This document shows positions 5,093 through 7,752 of a stretch of 7,752 nt of DNA, one piece after another. Below the pieces are notes generated by a model. That model was not told the origin of the DNA. It saw only the letters and a list, made by a program, of their open reading frames with translations, and did no database searches. The first letter of the stretch is position 1. Every line of letters starts with the position of its first letter. Source of the DNA: Pseudomonadota bacterium (lineage in GTDB: Bacteria; Pseudomonadota; Alphaproteobacteria; Rhizobiales; Xanthobacteraceae). A program made the translations under genes and the position numbers. The stretch is taken from positions 1 through 7,752 of the forward strand of contig CAUJKG010000226.1 of assembly GCA_963205465.1 (NCBI GenBank). The letters are read 5' to 3'.

Positions 5093-6970
5093 ATGGCTGT
5101 CCAGCAAGATCCGAATGCGCTGAAAACCGGCTCGACCATTGCCGGTTACGAGATTCTGCGCGTCATCGGCTCGGGCGGCTTCGGCATCACCTACGAAGCT
5201 GCGAGCCGCGTCACCGGCAAGCACGTCGCGATCAAGGAGTTCTTCCCGCGCGGCATTGCCTCGCGCGAGGAAAGCACGCGCATCGTGTTCGCGACCCGCG
5301 ACCAGGATATGGTGGAATGGGCGCTCAAGCGCTTCGAAAGCTCGACCACCGAACAGTGCCGGCTGAAACATCCGAACATCGTCGATGTCATTCATTACGT
5401 GAAGGACAACGACACCGGCTACATGATCATGGAATATGTCGAGGGCAAAACCCTCGAACACTGGTTGCGCGAGCGCGGCGGCCCGCTTTCCGTCGAGGAA
5501 GTCCGCGCAATCATGATGCCGATTTTCGATGCGCTTGAATACCTGCACGCGCAGAGCTTCATCCATCGCGATATCGCGCCGGACAACATCATCATCCGCC
5601 CCGACGGCACGCCGAAGATCATCGATTTCGGCGCAATCAAGTTGATCGAGCACGAGACGCAGTTGCGTTCGAGCACCAATCGTTCGTTCGCGATTTCGAA
5701 ACAGTTCTATTCGCCGCCAGAACAGGTACGCGACAATTCCGGCAAGCTCGACGCGCGCGCCGATGTCTATGCGACCGCAGCTACCATCTATCGCGCGCTC
5801 GGCGGCCGGCCTCCGGCGTCTGCCGAGGAGCGCACCCAGCAGATCGCCTTCGGCAACGGCGATCCCAAGCAGCCGCTTGGCGCACTCGCGCCGCAGCTTC
5901 CGGCCGAATTCGCGGCCGCGATCGACCGGGCGCTTGCGTTCAACATGCGCGACCGCACGCCCTCGATCGAAGCATTACGCGCGGCGCTGGGCTGGACCGA
6001 CGAGAAATCCTCCTCCGCGACTTTTGCCATCGCGCACGGGGAGGCAGCAGCATCGACGCCGTTCACGACCAGGCCGAATGCAGCGCCGCCACCGGCAACC
6101 GCGCTCACGCCAAAGAAGCCTTCGGTCTGGCGTTGGGCGGGACCCGCAGTCGTCGCGGCGACCATCGCCGGCGCCGTAGTGCTGATCGGCGGCAACGCGC
6201 TCAATCTGTTCGGTACGCGTGGACCCGCGCTGATCGTACAAGCGCCGCCGCCGGTGCTGACGCGCCAACCGCAACCTGCCGAACCACCGCAGCAGCAGAC
6301 GCCGCAGACCTCAACGCCGCAAGCGACAAACCCTGCGCCACCGCCGGCCCCGGCCGAAGCGCCGCCGGTCAACACGGCGAAGAAGGAAACCCCGCCGTCC
6401 GATCCGCAGGCCGAGGCGCGGCGCGATTTCGAACTCACGCAGAAGATCGATACGCGCGTCGCCTATGAGGAATTTCTGCGGCGGCACCCGGACGGCTATC
6501 ACGCGCAGCTTGCCCGCGCGCAGCTCCGCCGCATTGCCGATAGCGAAACGCGCGAACTGACGGTGAAGCTCAATGGCGAGCTGCGCCGTCTCGGTTGCGG
6601 CGTCATCGGCAATAATGATGTCTGGGGCGACGATTCGAAGAAGGCGCTGACGGCGTTCAACCAGCACGCGGCGACGAAGTTCGACATCGACGTGCCGAAA
6701 GCGGATGCGCTCGAAGCCTTGCAGGCGAAAACGTCTCGTGTCTGTCCGGTGGTTTGCGGTCCTGGTCAGATCGCGCAAGGCGATTATTGCATCGCCGCCT
6801 GCGCGCCGGGCCTCGTGCGTGCGCCGAACGGCGCCTGCGTGCGTCCGCAGGTGCAGCAGCCGCAGCCTCCAGTGGTGCGCCAGCCGCCCGCGGCACCGAA
6901 ACGAAAGCTCGTCTGCCGCTGGGGCGACTTCAACAAAGGCGAACAGCCACACCGGCAGGTTTGCGAGTAG
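5093..6970 (+). CDS. Transmembrane Ser/Thr protein kinase K3 with TPR-like, peptidoglycan-binding-like and Cys-rich periplasmic modules
   Basis: A 625-residue paralog of K1 and K2. The kinase domain (about 19-300) carries GSGGFG (26-31), VAIK Lys48, HRDIAPDN (158-165, Asp160, Asn165), DFG (178-180) and SPPE; Ser84, Ala162 and Lys203 are the shared unusual residues. One membrane helix (about 349-371, AGPAVVAATIAGAVVLIGG) is followed by a Pro/Gln/Ala-rich linker to about 440. The outer part has a TPR-like segment (about 445-481, YEEFLRRHPDGYHAQLARAQL), a peptidoglycan-binding-like segment (about 488-549, with LRRLGCGVIGNNDVWGDDS) and a Cys-rich tail beginning VCPVVC (Cys551). The last two resemble C-terminal modules I recall from rhizobial caspase-like (peptidase C14) proteins. 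ATG 5093 is preferred over GTG 5054: it matches the K1/K2 N-termini, has a G-rich stretch upstream, and the extra 13 residues have no counterpart. The stop lies 5 bases from that of the convergent ABC ATPase gene. Confidence 0.92.
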   Translation: MAVQQDPNALKTGSTIAGYEILRVIGSGGFGITYEAASRVTGKHVAIKEFFPRGIASREESTRIVFATRDQDMVEWALKRFESSTTEQCRLKHPNIVDVIHYVKDNDTGYMIMEYVEGKTLEHWLRERGGPLSVEEVRAIMMPIFDALEYLHAQSFIHRDIAPDNIIIRPDGTPKIIDFGAIKLIEHETQLRSSTNRSFAISKQFYSPPEQVRDNSGKLDARADVYATAATIYRALGGRPPASAEERTQQIAFGNGDPKQPLGALAPQLPAEFAAAIDRALAFNMRDRTPSIEALRAALGWTDEKSSSATFAIAHGEAAASTPFTTRPNAAPPPATALTPKKPSVWRWAGPAVVAATIAGAVVLIGGNALNLFGTRGPALIVQAPPPVLTRQPQPAEPPQQQTPQTSTPQATNPAPPPAPAEAPPVNTAKKETPPSDPQAEARRDFELTQKIDTRVAYEEFLRRHPDGYHAQLARAQLRRIADSETRELTVKLNGELRRLGCGVIGNNDVWGDDSKKALTAFNQHAATKFDIDVPKADALEALQAKTSRVCPVVCGPGQIAQGDYCIAACAPGLVRAPNGACVRPQVQQPQPPVVRQPPAAPKRKLVCRWGDFNKGEQPHRQVCE

Positions 6971-6975
6971 CGAAA

Positions 6976-7737
6976 TTATCCCGGCAGAAACGCGATCTTC
7001 GATTGATCCGCGACCGGCAGCACCGGCGCGCCGTAGAGTGTTTCGAGATTTTCGCGTGTGAGCACGCGAGCAGTTTCGCCTTCGGCGACGATGCGGCCGT
7101 CGCGCAAGAGGCAGGCCCGGTGCGCGGCCCTCAGCGCATGGTTCGGGTCGTGCGTCGTGAAGAGAACGCCGAGGCCGGATTTGGCGAGCAGTTCGATTTC
7201 GTTCAGCACTTTCCCCTGATTGCCGAAGTCGAGTGCCGCGGTCGGCTCATCAAGCACGACAAAGCGCGGCTCCTGCGCCAGTGCGCGGGCGAGCAGCACG
7301 AGTTGGCGCTCGCCGCCTGAGATTTCGGTGTAGGGGCGCTCTGCCAGATGCGGGATGCCGAGCCGCGAAAGCATAGCGGTTGCAACGCTCACATCATGCG
7401 CGCTGGGCCGCGCGAATAGCGAACCATGCGCGGTGCGTCCCATCAGCACCACGGTTTCGACCGAAAACGCGAAGGTGCCAGTATGCACCTGCGGCACGTA
7501 AGCGATGACGCGGGCGCGCTCGCGCACCGAGAAGGCCGCGAGCGGCTTGCCGTTCAGCGTCACGTTACCCGCGCGAGGGGGCAGGAGGCCGAGCAGCGTC
7601 TTCAGGAGCGTGGTCTTGCCGCCGCCGTTGGGCCCGAGCAGCGCCAGCGCTTCGCCTTCCTTTACGTCGATGGCAATACCGCTGCCGACCAGCCGGTCGC
7701 GATAGCCGATGGAGAGCGCGGTGCCCGAGATCGTCAT
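6976..7737 (-). CDS. ABC transporter ATP-binding protein, FecE/BtuD/MolC-like (iron-chelate, cobalamin or molybdate import)
   Basis: A complete 253-residue ATPase subunit of a metal-chelate-type importer, which drives substrate uptake from the periplasm together with a membrane permease and a binding protein. All ABC motifs are intact: Walker A GPNGGGKTT (35-43), Q-loop Gln83 (YVPQ), signature SGGER (140-144), Walker B FVVLDE (159-164) and switch His196 (TTHD). VETVVLMGR after the Q-loop and THDPNHAL are typical of the FecCD/BtuCD-partner class. The substrate (ferric siderophore, heme, cobalamin or molybdate/tungstate) cannot be told from this subunit. On the minus strand the start codon lies in ATGA, and the preceding in-frame codons end with that TGA (Q-K-S-G-S-stop). 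This suggests a 4-base overlap with an upstream gene, probably the permease, just outside the window. No functional tie to the kinases is evident. Confidence 0.93.
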   Translation of the reverse strand: MTISGTALSIGYRDRLVGSGIAIDVKEGEALALLGPNGGGKTTLLKTLLGLLPPRAGNVTLNGKPLAAFSVRERARVIAYVPQVHTGTFAFSVETVVLMGRTAHGSLFARPSAHDVSVATAMLSRLGIPHLAERPYTEISGGERQLVLLARALAQEPRFVVLDEPTAALDFGNQGKVLNEIELLAKSGLGVLFTTHDPNHALRAAHRACLLRDGRIVAEGETARVLTRENLETLYGAPVLPVADQSKIAFLPG

Positions 7738-7752
7738 GACCCGCTTTTCTGC

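Noticed and set aside
1086..6970. The three kinases as pseudokinases
   Set aside because: The VAIK Lys, HRD Asp, catalytic-loop Asn, DFG Asp and glycine loop are intact in all three, so loss of activity is not supported despite the substituted alphaC, catalytic-loop and P+1 positions.
6976..7737. The ABC ATPase as part of the kinase system
   Set aside because: It is on the opposite strand, appears to continue an importer operon beyond the window, and shares no feature with the kinases.
1..7752. CRISPR array, insertion sequence, prophage or toxin-antitoxin system
   Set aside because: No regularly spaced direct repeats, transposase, integrase, flanking terminal repeats or toxin/antitoxin-like gene pairs are visible.

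Overview
This window comes from a GC-rich bacterial chromosome. The strong G/C bias at third codon positions and the protein styles (the aldehyde dehydrogenase, kinases with an HRDIAPDN catalytic loop, Pro/Ala/Gln-rich periplasmic linkers) point to an alphaproteobacterium of the order Hyphomicrobiales (Rhizobiales), probably near Bradyrhizobium or Xanthobacteraceae. That placement is an inference from protein style; no marker gene is present.

Layout. (1) Bases 1-848 hold the C-terminal part of an NAD(P)-dependent aldehyde dehydrogenase of the succinate-semialdehyde dehydrogenase type, cut by the window edge and followed by an 11-bp GC hairpin. (2) Bases 1086-6970, the core of the window, hold three tandem, same-strand paralogous transmembrane Ser/Thr protein kinases (called K1, K2 and K3 here). 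A small exported protein of about 124 residues sits between K1 and K2. (3) Bases 6976-7737, on the opposite strand, encode the ATPase of an iron-chelate/cobalamin/molybdate-type ABC importer. It converges on K3 with only 5 bp between the stop codons.

The three kinases share one plan: an N-terminal cytoplasmic kinase domain of about 280-300 residues, a short linker, one transmembrane helix, a low-complexity linker, and a C-terminal periplasmic domain. The kinase halves are close paralogs, with perfect nucleotide tracts of 51 and 32 bp between K2 and K3. The three periplasmic domains look unrelated: K1 has a domain of about 170 residues of unknown function, K2 a small beta-rich domain with two cysteines, and K3 a short TPR-like segment, a peptidoglycan-binding-like segment and a cysteine-rich tail. 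The array looks like one signalling output duplicated and joined to three different envelope sensors. The small exported protein is a candidate periplasmic partner.

All three kinase domains share unusual changes. Ser occupies the usual alphaC glutamate position. Ala replaces the catalytic-loop Lys (HRDIAPDN). Lys occupies the position of the P+1-loop Thr. The VAIK Lys, HRD Asp, catalytic-loop Asn and DFG Asp are all kept, so these are probably active but atypical kinases. No substrate, phosphatase or FHA protein is visible in the window.

There is no gene-free stretch longer than 300 bases. The longest gap, 849-1085, holds the post-dehydrogenase hairpin, a short repeat shared with the leader of the small exported protein, and a second small hairpin just ahead of K1. 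I see no tRNA, rRNA, CRISPR array, insertion sequence or phage gene.
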